A DNA stretch of 64,000 bases, taken from assembly GCA_028281535.1 (NCBI GenBank), contig JANQJS010000003.1, forward strand, positions 1 to 64,000, written 5' to 3'. Position numbers and translations under genes: made by a program. Under the pieces are notes generated by a model that was given only the letters and a program-made list of their open reading frames with translations, did not search any database and was not told the origin of the DNA. Position 1 is the stretch's first letter. Each line of letters starts with the position of its first letter. This document shows positions 16,764-25,801 of this stretch, in pieces. The DNA comes from Sedimentisphaerales bacterium. GTDB lineage: Bacteria; Planctomycetota; Phycisphaerae; Sedimentisphaerales; SM23-30.

Positions 16764-18245
16764 ATGTCATTTGATTTTACTATTTTTAAATCGGATCATC
16801 TCGCTGAAGATTATGTCGAATGGCTGGTGAATGAACAGGCCATCGATCAATCAGTCCATTTTGAAAAGCTCTGGAGCTATTATCGTAACGAGATGGTGGG
16901 GTTGGACATAGAATCGACGTCAGATTTGCAAGAACCTTCTGCACGTCCATATCGACACCAGCAGGAATTTGGTTTACCCAGCCGAATTACCGGCGTGCGT
17001 TATAGCCATTATAGCGGCGTTAGTTTTCCACAGAAGGTTCCAGGCCTGCAACGAAAAGAAGTTGTAATCGAGAATGATATTGCCTGGCGGATAGATACAC
17101 TGGTGGACTTTCTCTTTGGAAAACCCATCTCGATTGTCAGCAAAGTAAAAGATGCCAGTCGAAAAGCGGAGATCGAATCTCTTTTGGAATGTTTATTTAA
17201 GCATAACGGATCAGGCGCATTTTTCCAACGCTTGGCGTTATTAGGGAGCATCTATGGTTTCGTTGATGTGATTCTCAGGTTTCCTGAATTTAATATAAGT
17301 CAACAGATTACAGCAAACCAATTCGTCAAAAATATTATATTAGAAACGATCGAAGCACCTCGCGCTTTACCTGTGCTTGATTCAACCTATTATGAAAAAA
17401 CACTTTTCTATATTCAACATTATTGGCAATCGCATAATTGCCTTCAGGATTGTCCAGATTTTATTAAATCGGTGAACCATAAAAATCTCCAGGTAAGCCG
17501 ACAGAAGCAAACGCAAAACGTAGAGATCCTCGGTCCAAACGCCTGGCAGCTTTATGAGAATGGACTATTAATAAAGCAGGGGAGTAACCCTTTGGGGCGC
17601 CTGCCCGTCGTGCATATACAAAACGCTCCCTTGCCAAATCGTTACGAAGGCGTCAGTGACGTTGAGCCACTGATTCCACTTCAGGATGAACTCAATACGC
17701 GTTTGAGTGATCGAGCCAGCCGAGTCACATTTCAAAGTTTTAAGATGTATCTGGGCAAAGGGATCGAAGGATTTGAAAATCGCAGTGTCGCACCAGGTCA
17801 AATGTGGAGCACAGAAAATCCAGACGCCAACATCGAAGAGTTTGGTGGCGACAATGGCAGTCCCAGTGAAGAAGCTCACCTGCGAAATATTCGTGAAGCG
17901 ATGGAAAAAACCAGTGGCGTCGGGTCCGTAGCCGCTGGAATTTTAACTGGCAAGGTCGGTAATCTAACTTCTGCCGTTGCGTTGCAAGTTACGCTTATGG
18001 GGTTGCTCAGTAAAACACAACGCAAGCGACGAGCGTATGGCAAAGGCATTGCTGATATCTGTGAATTAGTGTTGGATTATTTAAATATTACGGGGATCTT
18101 TCCAAATTCGCCAGAAGAACGAAACATCGAATTACGTTGGCCCAATCCATTGCCTGAAAATATCACTGAACAATTGGAGCAAGCCAACATGAAAAAACAA
18201 CTAGGCGTACCACAAGAACAAATACTAAACGAATTAGGTTATTAA
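16764..18245 (+). CDS. Phage portal protein (SPP1 gp6-like)
   Basis: 493-residue portal protein, the dodecameric ring at the capsid vertex through which DNA is packaged. It fits the SPP1 gp6-like family: an early segment (ENDIAWRIDTLVDFLFGKPI) with a low-identity wing/stem region, then PLIPLQDELNTRLSDRASRV, the alpha-helical KTSGVGSVAAGILTGKVGNL region and SAVALQVTLMGLLSKTQRKR, with a crown-like C-terminal segment (PLPENITEQLEQANMKKQLG). The length is normal, the frame is intact and a GGGAG ribosome site precedes the ATG. It heads a five-gene head module with no terminase upstream, which is unusual because portal genes normally follow terL directly. Confidence 0.87.
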   Translation: MSFDFTIFKSDHLAEDYVEWLVNEQAIDQSVHFEKLWSYYRNEMVGLDIESTSDLQEPSARPYRHQQEFGLPSRITGVRYSHYSGVSFPQKVPGLQRKEVVIENDIAWRIDTLVDFLFGKPISIVSKVKDASRKAEIESLLECLFKHNGSGAFFQRLALLGSIYGFVDVILRFPEFNISQQITANQFVKNIILETIEAPRALPVLDSTYYEKTLFYIQHYWQSHNCLQDCPDFIKSVNHKNLQVSRQKQTQNVEILGPNAWQLYENGLLIKQGSNPLGRLPVVHIQNAPLPNRYEGVSDVEPLIPLQDELNTRLSDRASRVTFQSFKMYLGKGIEGFENRSVAPGQMWSTENPDANIEEFGGDNGSPSEEAHLRNIREAMEKTSGVGSVAAGILTGKVGNLTSAVALQVTLMGLLSKTQRKRRAYGKGIADICELVLDYLNITGIFPNSPEERNIELRWPNPLPENITEQLEQANMKKQLGVPQEQILNELGY

Positions 18246-18257
18246 TTAAAAAATGAA

Positions 18258-18337
18258 GGTGCCATGCCCACACTTGTGTGGGCATGCGATAAGTGGTCGA
18301 AATGTAAAACATGCTCACGCAAGCGTGAAAATGGCAC
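18258..18337. repeat. Extragenic palindrome, GGTGCCAT/ATGGCACC family, full copy
   Basis: Outer ends GGTGCCAT and ATGGCAC enclose two successive hairpins: GCCCACAC-TT-GTGTGGGC and TGCTCACGC-AA-GCGTGA. It sits between the portal and scaffold genes. Related copies are at 18933-18961 (half) and 20178-20257 (full). Confidence 0.8.
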
Positions 18338-18378
18338 TAGAGAAGATTCAATCTACAAAAACGAATAGGAGAACAAAC

Positions 18379-18903
18379 ATGTCAGAAGAACTACGTCAAA
18401 ACGAAACACTCGAAACAACAGGTTCCGAGCAAGAACGCCTGGTCCCTGTTACTGAAGCGATCAAATATCGCAAGCGTGCCCAAACCGCAGAGCAGGAATT
18501 ATCGAGCCTTGAAAAATCCTTACAAGAGTCGAATGAAAAATTGCTGCAATCGCAACGCAAGTTGGAGTGTCTTCAATTTGAGCAGACGCTTAACGAACAA
18601 CTCAACCAGGCAGGTGCCACAGATTATCACGTCGTAAAATTATTAGCAAAAGAAAAATTACATTCCTCCAATTCGGAGCAACCAGATGTTTCCGAGATCA
18701 TTGAGCAAGTTCGCCAGGAGCGACCGCAATTGTTTGCTGATCAAACGATGAATAATGATGATTTACTTGCTAAGCCAACAGCAGGGATTCCACCGCAAGC
18801 AGCGAGCCGTGCATCTACGTTAATTCAATTGGCCAACAAAGCCGGCCGCAGCCGTAAAGATATGCAGGAATACCTGAAATTGCGACGTCAAATGTTTAAA
18901 TAA
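18379..18903 (+). CDS. Putative phage capsid scaffolding protein
   Basis: 174-residue hydrophilic protein placed between portal and capsid, the usual position of a scaffold. It has a polar N-terminus (MSEELRQNETLETTGSEQE), a coiled-coil region (about 25-75, with AEQELSSLEKSLQESNEKLL), a short globular part (NQAGATDYHVVKLLAKEKL) and a basic helix-rich C-terminus (GRSRKDMQEYLKLRRQMFK), the part that binds capsid protein in known scaffolds. The ATG at 18379 has an AGGAG site; the longer upstream frame only reads through the palindromic repeat. Assignment rests on position and composition, not on a recognised sequence family. Confidence 0.68.
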   Translation: MSEELRQNETLETTGSEQERLVPVTEAIKYRKRAQTAEQELSSLEKSLQESNEKLLQSQRKLECLQFEQTLNEQLNQAGATDYHVVKLLAKEKLHSSNSEQPDVSEIIEQVRQERPQLFADQTMNNDDLLAKPTAGIPPQAASRASTLIQLANKAGRSRKDMQEYLKLRRQMFK

Positions 18904-18932
18904 CTCATTTGTTATGAAACGATCTGTAAGTA

Positions 18933-18961
18933 CATGCTCACACAAGTGTGAGCATGGCACC
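18933..18961. repeat. Extragenic palindrome, half copy of the GGTGCCAT/ATGGCACC family
   Basis: CATGCTCACAC-AA-GTGTGAGCATG (18933-18956) is a perfect 11-bp stem, followed by GCACC. It corresponds to the right half of the element at 18258-18337 and lies between scaffold and capsid genes. Confidence 0.8.
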
Positions 18962-18995
18962 GAAGGATTATTATAAATATGAAAGGAGACTAACA

Positions 18996-20150
18996 ATGTC
19001 TTTTACAGGAAAAGCAACTTACTCAGCGGGCGCTAATTTACCGGAACTTGCCGAAGATGTATCCGATCTCATCGGAATCGTTTCGCCATCTGAAACGCCG
19101 TTATTAAATATTATTGGCGATTCACTTCATGAAGCGGTTAGTACTCGTCATGAGTGGGTCGAAGATTCGCTATTACCAAATAAAGATAAGATCAACGATA
19201 GTTCATTTATCGATCCATTGTCTGATACTGATATTGATGTTGCCAACGGAAATCATTTCCAAATTGGTGATCAAGTCCAAGTGGAAGGTGCAAGCGAACT
19301 CATGCTCGTGACAGCGGTTAACGGTAATACGTTGAATGTCGTTCGAGGTTACGCTGGAACGACGCCTGAAGCTTTGCTGGATCAAACATTTTTAAATATT
19401 TTAGGTAACGCAGCACTGGAAGGTGCCAGCAAGCCTCAGGTGCGATTTACCAATCGTCAGCGAAAATCCAATACGACGCAAATATTTACAGCCAGTGTTG
19501 AAGTGTCTGGCAGTGATTTAGCCTCTAGACAAATTGGACTGGCTGACGAAATGGATTATCAGAAGCAAATGCGTTTACGCGAATTGTTACGTGATTTGGA
19601 AAATAGCATGATCAATGGCGGACAACCTGTCAATTCGCCGCAAGGCAGCGATAGCGTCAGGCGAACCATGCGAGGAATTATTCCGCATTTGCAATCCAAT
19701 ATTTTCCATCCCAGTGATCCTGATTTTCCAGCAGGTGATAGCCTGGATGAAGAAAAACTAAGTTTTGTTCTTCGGAAAATTTGGGAATCAAGCAATGGCA
19801 ATATTGATTTAATTGTCGTTAATGGGTTTCAGAAACGAAAGATCAATGCGTTTATACAAACCAATCGAAGTTTCGATTCGAATGATCAAACGTTTATGGA
19901 TCAAGTGAGTCGCTACGAAAGTGATTTTGGCATGGCCAATGTCCTTGTTTCTCGCTGGGTGCCTCAAGATGCGGTTTTACTTCTGGATAGTTCACGTTTA
20001 TCCGTAATGCCAATGTCAGGCCGTCATTTCCATTTTAAATCATTGGCTTCAGGCGGTGATTATGAATGTGGTCAACTAATTGGCGAATACACACTGGAAC
20101 TGAAAAATGAACAAGCTCACGGCATCATCCGTGGCTTAACTACAGCGTAA
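18996..20150 (+). CDS. Major capsid protein, SU10-like (DUF5309-type)
   Basis: 384-residue HK97-fold capsid protein of the SU10 type. Landmarks: an N-terminal arm (EDVSDLIGIVSPSETPLLNI), an inserted beta domain (about 80-125, with FQIGDQVQVEGASELMLVTA and RGYAGTTPEALL), the spine-helix region (TASVEVSGSDLASRQIGLAD then YQKQMRLRELLRDLENSMIN), the RRTMRGIIPHL segment and an A-domain end (SRWVPQDAVLLLDSSRLSVM, GEYTLELKNEQAHGIIRGL). The ATG at 18996 has a consensus AAAGGAG site; the longer upstream frame overlaps a palindrome and is rejected. Intact frame and complete domain set suggest it can still fold. No prohead protease gene is adjacent, consistent with scaffold-driven assembly. Confidence 0.85.
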   Translation: MSFTGKATYSAGANLPELAEDVSDLIGIVSPSETPLLNIIGDSLHEAVSTRHEWVEDSLLPNKDKINDSSFIDPLSDTDIDVANGNHFQIGDQVQVEGASELMLVTAVNGNTLNVVRGYAGTTPEALLDQTFLNILGNAALEGASKPQVRFTNRQRKSNTTQIFTASVEVSGSDLASRQIGLADEMDYQKQMRLRELLRDLENSMINGGQPVNSPQGSDSVRRTMRGIIPHLQSNIFHPSDPDFPAGDSLDEEKLSFVLRKIWESSNGNIDLIVVNGFQKRKINAFIQTNRSFDSNDQTFMDQVSRYESDFGMANVLVSRWVPQDAVLLLDSSRLSVMPMSGRHFHFKSLASGGDYECGQLIGEYTLELKNEQAHGIIRGLTTA

Positions 20151-20177
20151 TTGTTTATTGATTAAAAATTGATACTT

Positions 20178-20257
20178 GGTGCCATACCTACTCGAGCGTG
20201 GGCATGCTCTAAACGACCGAGCATAAAGCATGCTCACATAAATGCGAGCATGGCACC
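20178..20257. repeat. Extragenic palindrome, GGTGCCAT/ATGGCACC family, full copy
   Basis: Starts GGTGCCATACC and ends GAGCATGGCACC, with internal arms CCTACTCGAGCGTGGG and GCTCACATAAATGCGAGC. It matches the element at 18258-18337 in layout and end sequence. It lies between capsid and connector genes, next to the second repeat family. Confidence 0.8.
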
Positions 20258-20280
20258 GGAACATTTTAGAAACAGTGGAG

Positions 20281-20353
20281 TGGCAGCGTCAAACAAAGTT
20301 TGGCGATGGCGTAATAGTAGAAACCATCGCCAAGCTAACGCTTGATGCTGCCA
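20281..20353. repeat. Extragenic palindrome, TGGCAGC/GCTGCCA family, full copy
   Basis: Outer arms TGGCAGCGTCAA and TTGATGCTGCCA; inner arms TTTGGCGATGG and CCATCGCCAAG. Complete copy of the half element at 16419-16450 and architectural relative of 6221-6313. Confidence 0.8.
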
Positions 20354-20380
20354 CCCAATTAATCATTGAAAGGAAAGATG

Positions 20381-21019
20381 ATGATTTTTTCAAAAGATAT
20401 TGATCTATTACCTTGGGAAACAGAAATTTTCAAAGACTTGGCATTTAATTCCCAAATATATATTTCAGGTAGTGACGCTGTAACCACAAATACGACATTA
20501 ACATCTGCGTCTGCTAATTTTATTAATGCACAAATAAAACCTGGTCATGTGATTCATTTAAGTAAAACTGACCAATCCATCAATGGCGTTTACGAGATTG
20601 TTTCGGTCGATTCCGCAACGCAATTAACAATTTCAGTTTTACGCTTAAATGACCAAAGCAGCTTAATTGAGCCACCAGCATCAGTAGCGATAAGTTACAA
20701 AATAATTTCATATGAACATCAAGCCTCCGAATGTGCGGAAAGTTTATTGCAATATTTTGGAATTAAATCGCAGGACACAGCAACCATTTTAAATCCAGGA
20801 ACCTTAAAACAAGCCAGCATTTTTAGCATTTTATCATCGCTATATTCGAGATTTGCCTCAGATCCCAAAGATCCAAACGGCTATTGGCGAAAGGCCAGCT
20901 ATTACCAACAGTTATTCAACACCGCTCGCGTCAAGGTACGAATAGAGATCGACCTCAACCAGAATGGTCAACCCGAAAAACATCTCCGAGGCGGCAGTGT
21001 AACACTCCAAAGGAAATAA
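20381..21019 (+). CDS. Putative phage head-tail connector/completion protein
   Basis: 212-residue protein directly after the capsid gene, the usual location of head-completion (adaptor) genes. It has an N-terminal helical start (MIFSKDIDLLPWETEIFKD), a beta-barrel-like insert (about 30-115, with IKPGHVIHLSKT and INGVYEIVSVDSATQLTISV, a motif style common in phage virion proteins) and a helical C-terminal part (QASIFSILSSLYSRFASDPK, YWRKASYYQQLFNTARVKVR) that resembles DNA-packaging adaptor proteins. ATGs at 20378 and 20381 are both possible; AAAGGA lies upstream. Function is inferred from position and general look. Confidence 0.6.
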   Translation: MIFSKDIDLLPWETEIFKDLAFNSQIYISGSDAVTTNTTLTSASANFINAQIKPGHVIHLSKTDQSINGVYEIVSVDSATQLTISVLRLNDQSSLIEPPASVAISYKIISYEHQASECAESLLQYFGIKSQDTATILNPGTLKQASIFSILSSLYSRFASDPKDPNGYWRKASYYQQLFNTARVKVRIEIDLNQNGQPEKHLRGGSVTLQRK

Positions 21020-21043
21020 ATTTTAAAAAGAAAGGAAAGAACC

Positions 21044-21322
21044 ATGATTACGAAACCAAAGGATTTTGATATGTCCTGGCGAATCAAACGTGAAATTACT
21101 ATCCCAACGATTGTCCAGTTACTATTCGTCATGGTGATGATCATCGCTGGCTGGATCAATTTGGAAAAAGATTTAACGCTGATTCAGCACGATTTGAATC
21201 GTCTCATTGCATCCAATAAGGAATTACACAAGACAATCAAATCGCTAACCAAGAAAGTCCAACATCAAGAATATCGATTATCGACTTTGGAGAAAGACCT
21301 TCGACAGTCATCCATCAATTAG
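21044..21322 (+). CDS. Small membrane protein with coiled coil, end of phage module
   Basis: 92-residue protein with one membrane helix (about 23-41, IVQLLFVMVMIIAGWI) and a C-terminal coiled coil (LIQHDLNRLIASNKELHKTI then HQEYRLSTLEKDL). In phages this composition is seen in holin-accessory or spanin-like proteins and in small virion membrane proteins. An AAAGGAAAGA site precedes the ATG, and the 24-bp gap to the connector gene suggests cotranscription. Its last 8 bp overlap the stop of the convergent lipoprotein gene. No lysozyme or endolysin is nearby, so a lysis role is unsupported. Confidence 0.6.
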   Translation: MITKPKDFDMSWRIKREITIPTIVQLLFVMVMIIAGWINLEKDLTLIQHDLNRLIASNKELHKTIKSLTKKVQHQEYRLSTLEKDLRQSSIN

Positions 21323-21890
21323 GTTGTTTGGTCGCTTTTTGAGGTTCTTCTTTGTCTTTAATAAATATAACAGGATGTTTCCAGTGGTAAGGGAATCCGT
21401 GTTCTTGAGATTCAAGAATGTTTAAATGTTCGGACTTAATATCATGTAGGATAATTTTGTCATTGTTGACGATTTTTCCTGGCAGTATTTCTTTTTCGAC
21501 GAGACTTTTAAACTTTTGGATATCTGGGATATAGCAGACAATTGCTTCGTCCATGCCGCCGACAAGTGCCCAGTGATAATCAGAGTCTCCTTTTTCGGAT
21601 TCACTAAAGTTTGCATAAACATTGTCGTTATGTTCTTTGAGTTGAGCAAAAATGGGTTTTTCTTTCGAGGTTTTGTCGGCAGGTGTCATTTTGATTTTAC
21701 CGCTTTTGGCGTCCAGGACCGTGATTTCAATCTTCTGAGAATCGTTTCCTAGCGTTTGTGTCCAAATGCCACTGAATTTTTCAGGGAACTGTACGGGCTC
21801 AATATCTAATGGTTTATTTAATAGAACTTCGCCGCAGCCAGATAAAAACAAGGTAAGAAATGAAAATAGGATTGTACTCAAGAATTTCAT
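21315..21890 (-). CDS. Lipoprotein, unknown function
   Basis: 191-residue protein with a classical lipoprotein signal (MKFLSTILFSFLTLFLSGCG, lipobox LSGC). The mature part is a compact beta-rich domain (FSGIWTQTLGNDSQKIEITV, GKIKMTPADKT, FAQLKEHNDNVYANFSESEK, GDSDYHWALVGGMDEAIVCY) ending in a charged tail. No named family is recognised, though the domain resembles small lipocalin-like folds in pattern. The ATG at 21890 has an AAAGGGAA site; a longer in-frame start at 21938 is not supported. It converges on the phage module and overlaps its last gene by 8 bp. Confidence 0.78.
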   Translation of the reverse strand: MKFLSTILFSFLTLFLSGCGEVLLNKPLDIEPVQFPEKFSGIWTQTLGNDSQKIEITVLDAKSGKIKMTPADKTSKEKPIFAQLKEHNDNVYANFSESEKGDSDYHWALVGGMDEAIVCYIPDIQKFKSLVEKEILPGKIVNNDKIILHDIKSEHLNILESQEHGFPYHWKHPVIFIKDKEEPQKATKQPN

Positions 21891-22165
21891 AGTATTCCCT
21901 TTCTGAAATTTTGGTGAATGCCTCAAACCTGAAACCACTATACCTTTATTTCAGTTTTTTGGAAGTTAAATTTGATAATTCAACTATTTCTTGAATGTTT
22001 TTATCTATTCGACCGCCTTATCTTATTGGTTGGATTAGGGATAGCATTTTTCAAAATGGTTTGAATGCGAGCAGTTATGATACGCGATTTGAGCCATCGT
22101 TTTTGATCTGATGGATGTTTTCATTACTCAATAATTTTGATTTGGTTTAGATCGAAATATAGATA

Positions 22166-25100
22166 CTAATTAGGATACATATTTTCCTTGGCGGCTTTAA
22201 TATTTTGAAGGATTGGGTTGTCGGGTTCAAAGTGATTTTTTGCTATTTTTATAGCTCTTTCAAGATATTGTTTTGATTTTTCGATTTGGTCCAGGTCTTT
22301 ATATGCTTGAGCCAGATTTAGGAGGACATCAACATTCGCAGGATGATTTTTACCTAGGGTATTTTCAAAATGTTCTAGGACTTGATGGAATATTGCGGTG
22401 GCTTGTTCGGTTTGGCCACTGCTGGATAAAATATTGCCTTTGGTGAGACGGCACTGATTTGTTTCCGGGTGTTGGTCGCCTAGGAGCTTGATTTGCATAT
22501 CAAGGGCCTTTTGGCATATTTCTAATGCTTTATCGTCCTGGTCGAGTCTATACAGACAATCGGCAATCGAATCCATAATGCTAGCGACAACGGTATGTTC
22601 AGGGCCATTGCGATCAATCGCAATTTCTAATGCTTGATTGTATATATTGTAAGCCGTGTCGTAGTCATCTTGATAGACATAAATTAATGCCCACGTTGTG
22701 TAAATAGAGTGATCCGTTGGGTACTCAGAATATTCTGGAGTGTTTCGGAGTTTTAGTACAAGATTTAGTGTTTCGTGTGCTTTGTCATATTGGTCTGAAT
22801 AAATATATGTTTGGGCAAGGCCGATCAAAGAATTTAGATGCAGTATTGTTTTTTTTGTTTTTACCTGATTGATGTTTTCTAGCACATTTAAGAATAATGT
22901 TTTAGCGTTATTATAGTTGCCTTGCTGCAGATGTCGTGAGGCATTATTATGAACTTGAAGGATCGAATTGAAATTGTCTGAGGTATCTATTCGGTCGAGT
23001 TCATCGGATAACTCTTGTGCTTGTTGTAATTTTCCTTGTCTATTTAAGATGACCACACGGTTGCGTTTTATTTGAATAAGTTCACTGTGGTCGGATTGTA
23101 ATACCGTTTCAGCTAGCCAGATTGCTTTTTGTATATGGTAATCGGCTTCGTCGAACTGGCTTGTATGGATGTATAGAAGTGCGAGATCATTATGGCGAAT
23201 AGCGATGTTATGATTGTTTTTTTCAGAGATTTCGTCTAATAAGTTTAGGCTTTCTTGAATGTATTTGATGGCTTGTTTGTAGTGACCCTGGCCTTGAAGG
23301 GCTTTTCCTAGTCTATAAGTCGCAGTGCTTAATTCATTTTTGTCAGTGGAGTTGTTTACTTTTAAAATATTGATCGCTCTACGATGGGCTGCTTGGGCTG
23401 CTTGGTGATTTTCTAGCATTCTTTGAGCATATCCCAAATTATTTAAATCTTGGGCTATGTCTTCATAATGCTTATCGAAAATTTGTTCTTTGAGACTTAT
23501 GGTTTGTTTTAGTAGGTCGATAGCTTCATTGTATTGGTCATTGTTGTAGTGCTTGCTTGCTTCGAGATCAACTAGTAGTAATTTTTGATACAATCCCACA
23601 TTGGTTATTCGCTTGAATTCAACGGAACTTGGCGGTTCTTTTTTTGCCAATTTGAGTGCATTGTCATACTCTTTTTGAATTGCTTTTATGTCTTCTTGAT
23701 CTGGCGGTAAGTATTTTTTTGAAATAGTTAATGCTTGTAAATATAGCGGATGGGCATACTCATACTTTTTGAGTTTTGAATACAGTTGTGCAAGAGCTCT
23801 CGATCTTTCAATCGTTTTTGGATACATTTCTTCTTCACGAAATTTTATAGCGGTTTCAAGCGATTGTGTATAGTAGTTAATTGCTTTCTGGTATTGATTT
23901 TGTCGACGATAATTACTTGCAATACGATATTCAATTGAGCCGTTTATTTTTCTGCTGTCTTTTAGTAAATTATCCATAATTGGAATAATTGCAAAAAGTT
24001 GTTTTAGTTCTTTTTTATTGCGATTCGCTTTTTCGTAGATTTGAGCGAGGCTGTTTCGAGCGTAAAATTCGATTTCAGTGTTTTTGACTGTTTTTAAAAT
24101 TTCCAACGCTTTGAGGAAATAGGGCTCTGCTTCTGAAAATTGATTGTCTTCAAAGTAAGTTGCCGCGAATTCAGAATAGTCTTTACATAGTTCTTCGCTA
24201 TTCGGTCCATAAAGCTCTAGGTCATGAGCAAACAGCATATTTCCATATTTTTTAAAATTATCCAGGTCATTCATCTCGTAATAATAGGAGAAAAGTTTTT
24301 GTAAAACACCTCGATATAAAGGTTGATTCGTATGCTTAAAGTATTCGTAATGATCTTTCATGTTTAGGAGCTCTTCGATGGCATTGTTGTATTGTTTTAG
24401 AGCTCCATATGCCATCGACAGGGTCATATATACCGATCGCATTTCAGGATAATATTTTTGTTCTGGTGTATTAAATATCTTTTTGGCTTCTTTTAAAATC
24501 GAAATAGCAGATTCTGAATCACCCGATTGATACGTAATAAATCCTTTGGTCTTTAATAAAGTGGCAACTTGTGGTGAATTTTTCCCTTCAAGAGTCTTCA
24601 TCGTATCTATTGATTTTTGGATATAGCTCAACGCTTTTTCATATTGTTGCAAGTCTAATAAGCAAGAGGCTATCCTGGCATTTGTTCTGGCCGTTGAAAC
24701 ATTATTTTCGCCATGAAGGGTTTGCGATGTTGTTAAGGCTTGTTGATAGTATTTTAAGGCTTTTTCGCTTTTTTCCTGGTCTAAATAGAGGTCAGCTAAA
24801 TGTGAACAGGTTTTATAAAAGTTAGGTTGGTCTGGATTGTTCTTATTATTCTGGATATTAAAAGCTCTGACGAGGGTGTTTTCAGCTTCTTCATATTTGT
24901 TATTCAGGTAATACCAGTGACCTAGTTTATTCAAATTTTCAATCAGATGGGGCAGGTCGTTTTCTGAGTTTTCATCTAATAGAGAGATCCCTTTAAGGAT
25001 TAGAGGTTCTGCTTTTTCAAAATTTAATGAATCCAAATGGATTTGGCCCAGTGCCAGAAGTTCAAGTACTTTTGAGTTGGATGCGGTATTACCGGTATCA

Positions 25101-25801
25101 TCTGACCTTCTAAGTTCTATGGCTTTTAATTCCTGTCCTGTTTGCATGTAGAAATCTATAAGCGATTTTTTTGCCATGGTAGATTGAATATTATCTTTGC
25201 CGGCAAGGCTTTCAGTGATTTCCAGTGATTTTAAATAATGGGTTTCTGCTTGATTATATTGTTTTAAATCCGTGTGGGCATAACCTAAGGTGCTATGGAT
25301 TTCCGCTATATCGAGATTTGGTTTGCTTTGATTTTGTTGTCTGATGCGTAAGCTTCTTCTTAGAAATGTGATGGCCTCTTCGCCTTGTCCATTAATTCGC
25401 ATAATATTTGCGGCGTCTAATAGTGCTTCGGCAAGTTCTGGGTGTTCGGGGCCCAAGTGTGATTCTGTGATTGCAACGGATCTGAGATAATAGGTTTTTG
25501 CCTTTTTACTTTCGTCTTTCAGTTTGGCGATATATGCGAGCCGCATCCAGGATTTAGCAATTTCAAGGTGATTTATTGGGGTTAAATTATTTCGAATATC
25601 AATTGCTTGGCGGAGTAGATTTTCAGCTTCTTCAATTTTTTCTTGAACAAATAGTTCTTCCGCTTGTTGTTCAAGCTGCTGGGCATCTTCATGCGTATAA
25701 GCCGTTTTTTTGTTGGTGTTTGTATTTTGCTCTGGTGAGCAGGAGGTTGCGGTTGCCATGAGTGTCAGTAGGCAGGTGATTATATAACTCAAGCGTTTCA
25801 T
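22166..25801 (-). CDS. Giant TPR-repeat lipoprotein
   Basis: 1211-residue protein with an N-terminal lipoprotein signal (lipobox TATSC near residue 21) followed almost entirely by tetratricopeptide repeats of the kinesin-light-chain style, where ~42-residue pairs recur, for example AETHYLKSLEITESLAGKDN, KALSYIQKSIDTMKTLEGKN, AEPYFLKALEILKTVKNTEI and TAYNIYNQALEIAIDRNGPE. By eye there are more than twenty units, forming a long superhelical scaffold on the periplasmic face or outer membrane. No catalytic domain is seen. The start is supported by a GGAG site upstream of ATGAAACGC. It is a single gene with no close same-strand partner, and its ligand is unknown. Confidence 0.88.
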   Translation of the reverse strand: MKRLSYIITCLLTLMATATSCSPEQNTNTNKKTAYTHEDAQQLEQQAEELFVQEKIEEAENLLRQAIDIRNNLTPINHLEIAKSWMRLAYIAKLKDESKKAKTYYLRSVAITESHLGPEHPELAEALLDAANIMRINGQGEEAITFLRRSLRIRQQNQSKPNLDIAEIHSTLGYAHTDLKQYNQAETHYLKSLEITESLAGKDNIQSTMAKKSLIDFYMQTGQELKAIELRRSDDTGNTASNSKVLELLALGQIHLDSLNFEKAEPLILKGISLLDENSENDLPHLIENLNKLGHWYYLNNKYEEAENTLVRAFNIQNNKNNPDQPNFYKTCSHLADLYLDQEKSEKALKYYQQALTTSQTLHGENNVSTARTNARIASCLLDLQQYEKALSYIQKSIDTMKTLEGKNSPQVATLLKTKGFITYQSGDSESAISILKEAKKIFNTPEQKYYPEMRSVYMTLSMAYGALKQYNNAIEELLNMKDHYEYFKHTNQPLYRGVLQKLFSYYYEMNDLDNFKKYGNMLFAHDLELYGPNSEELCKDYSEFAATYFEDNQFSEAEPYFLKALEILKTVKNTEIEFYARNSLAQIYEKANRNKKELKQLFAIIPIMDNLLKDSRKINGSIEYRIASNYRRQNQYQKAINYYTQSLETAIKFREEEMYPKTIERSRALAQLYSKLKKYEYAHPLYLQALTISKKYLPPDQEDIKAIQKEYDNALKLAKKEPPSSVEFKRITNVGLYQKLLLVDLEASKHYNNDQYNEAIDLLKQTISLKEQIFDKHYEDIAQDLNNLGYAQRMLENHQAAQAAHRRAINILKVNNSTDKNELSTATYRLGKALQGQGHYKQAIKYIQESLNLLDEISEKNNHNIAIRHNDLALLYIHTSQFDEADYHIQKAIWLAETVLQSDHSELIQIKRNRVVILNRQGKLQQAQELSDELDRIDTSDNFNSILQVHNNASRHLQQGNYNNAKTLFLNVLENINQVKTKKTILHLNSLIGLAQTYIYSDQYDKAHETLNLVLKLRNTPEYSEYPTDHSIYTTWALIYVYQDDYDTAYNIYNQALEIAIDRNGPEHTVVASIMDSIADCLYRLDQDDKALEICQKALDMQIKLLGDQHPETNQCRLTKGNILSSSGQTEQATAIFHQVLEHFENTLGKNHPANVDVLLNLAQAYKDLDQIEKSKQYLERAIKIAKNHFEPDNPILQNIKAAKENMYPN

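Noticed and set aside
18253-18378. Upstream extension of the scaffold gene to 18253
   Set aside because: This stretch is the palindromic element; the ATG at 18379 has the only good ribosome site.
16371-22165. Complete prophage
   Set aside because: Integrase, repressor, replication, terminase, tail and lysis genes were looked for and not found, nor flanking attachment repeats.
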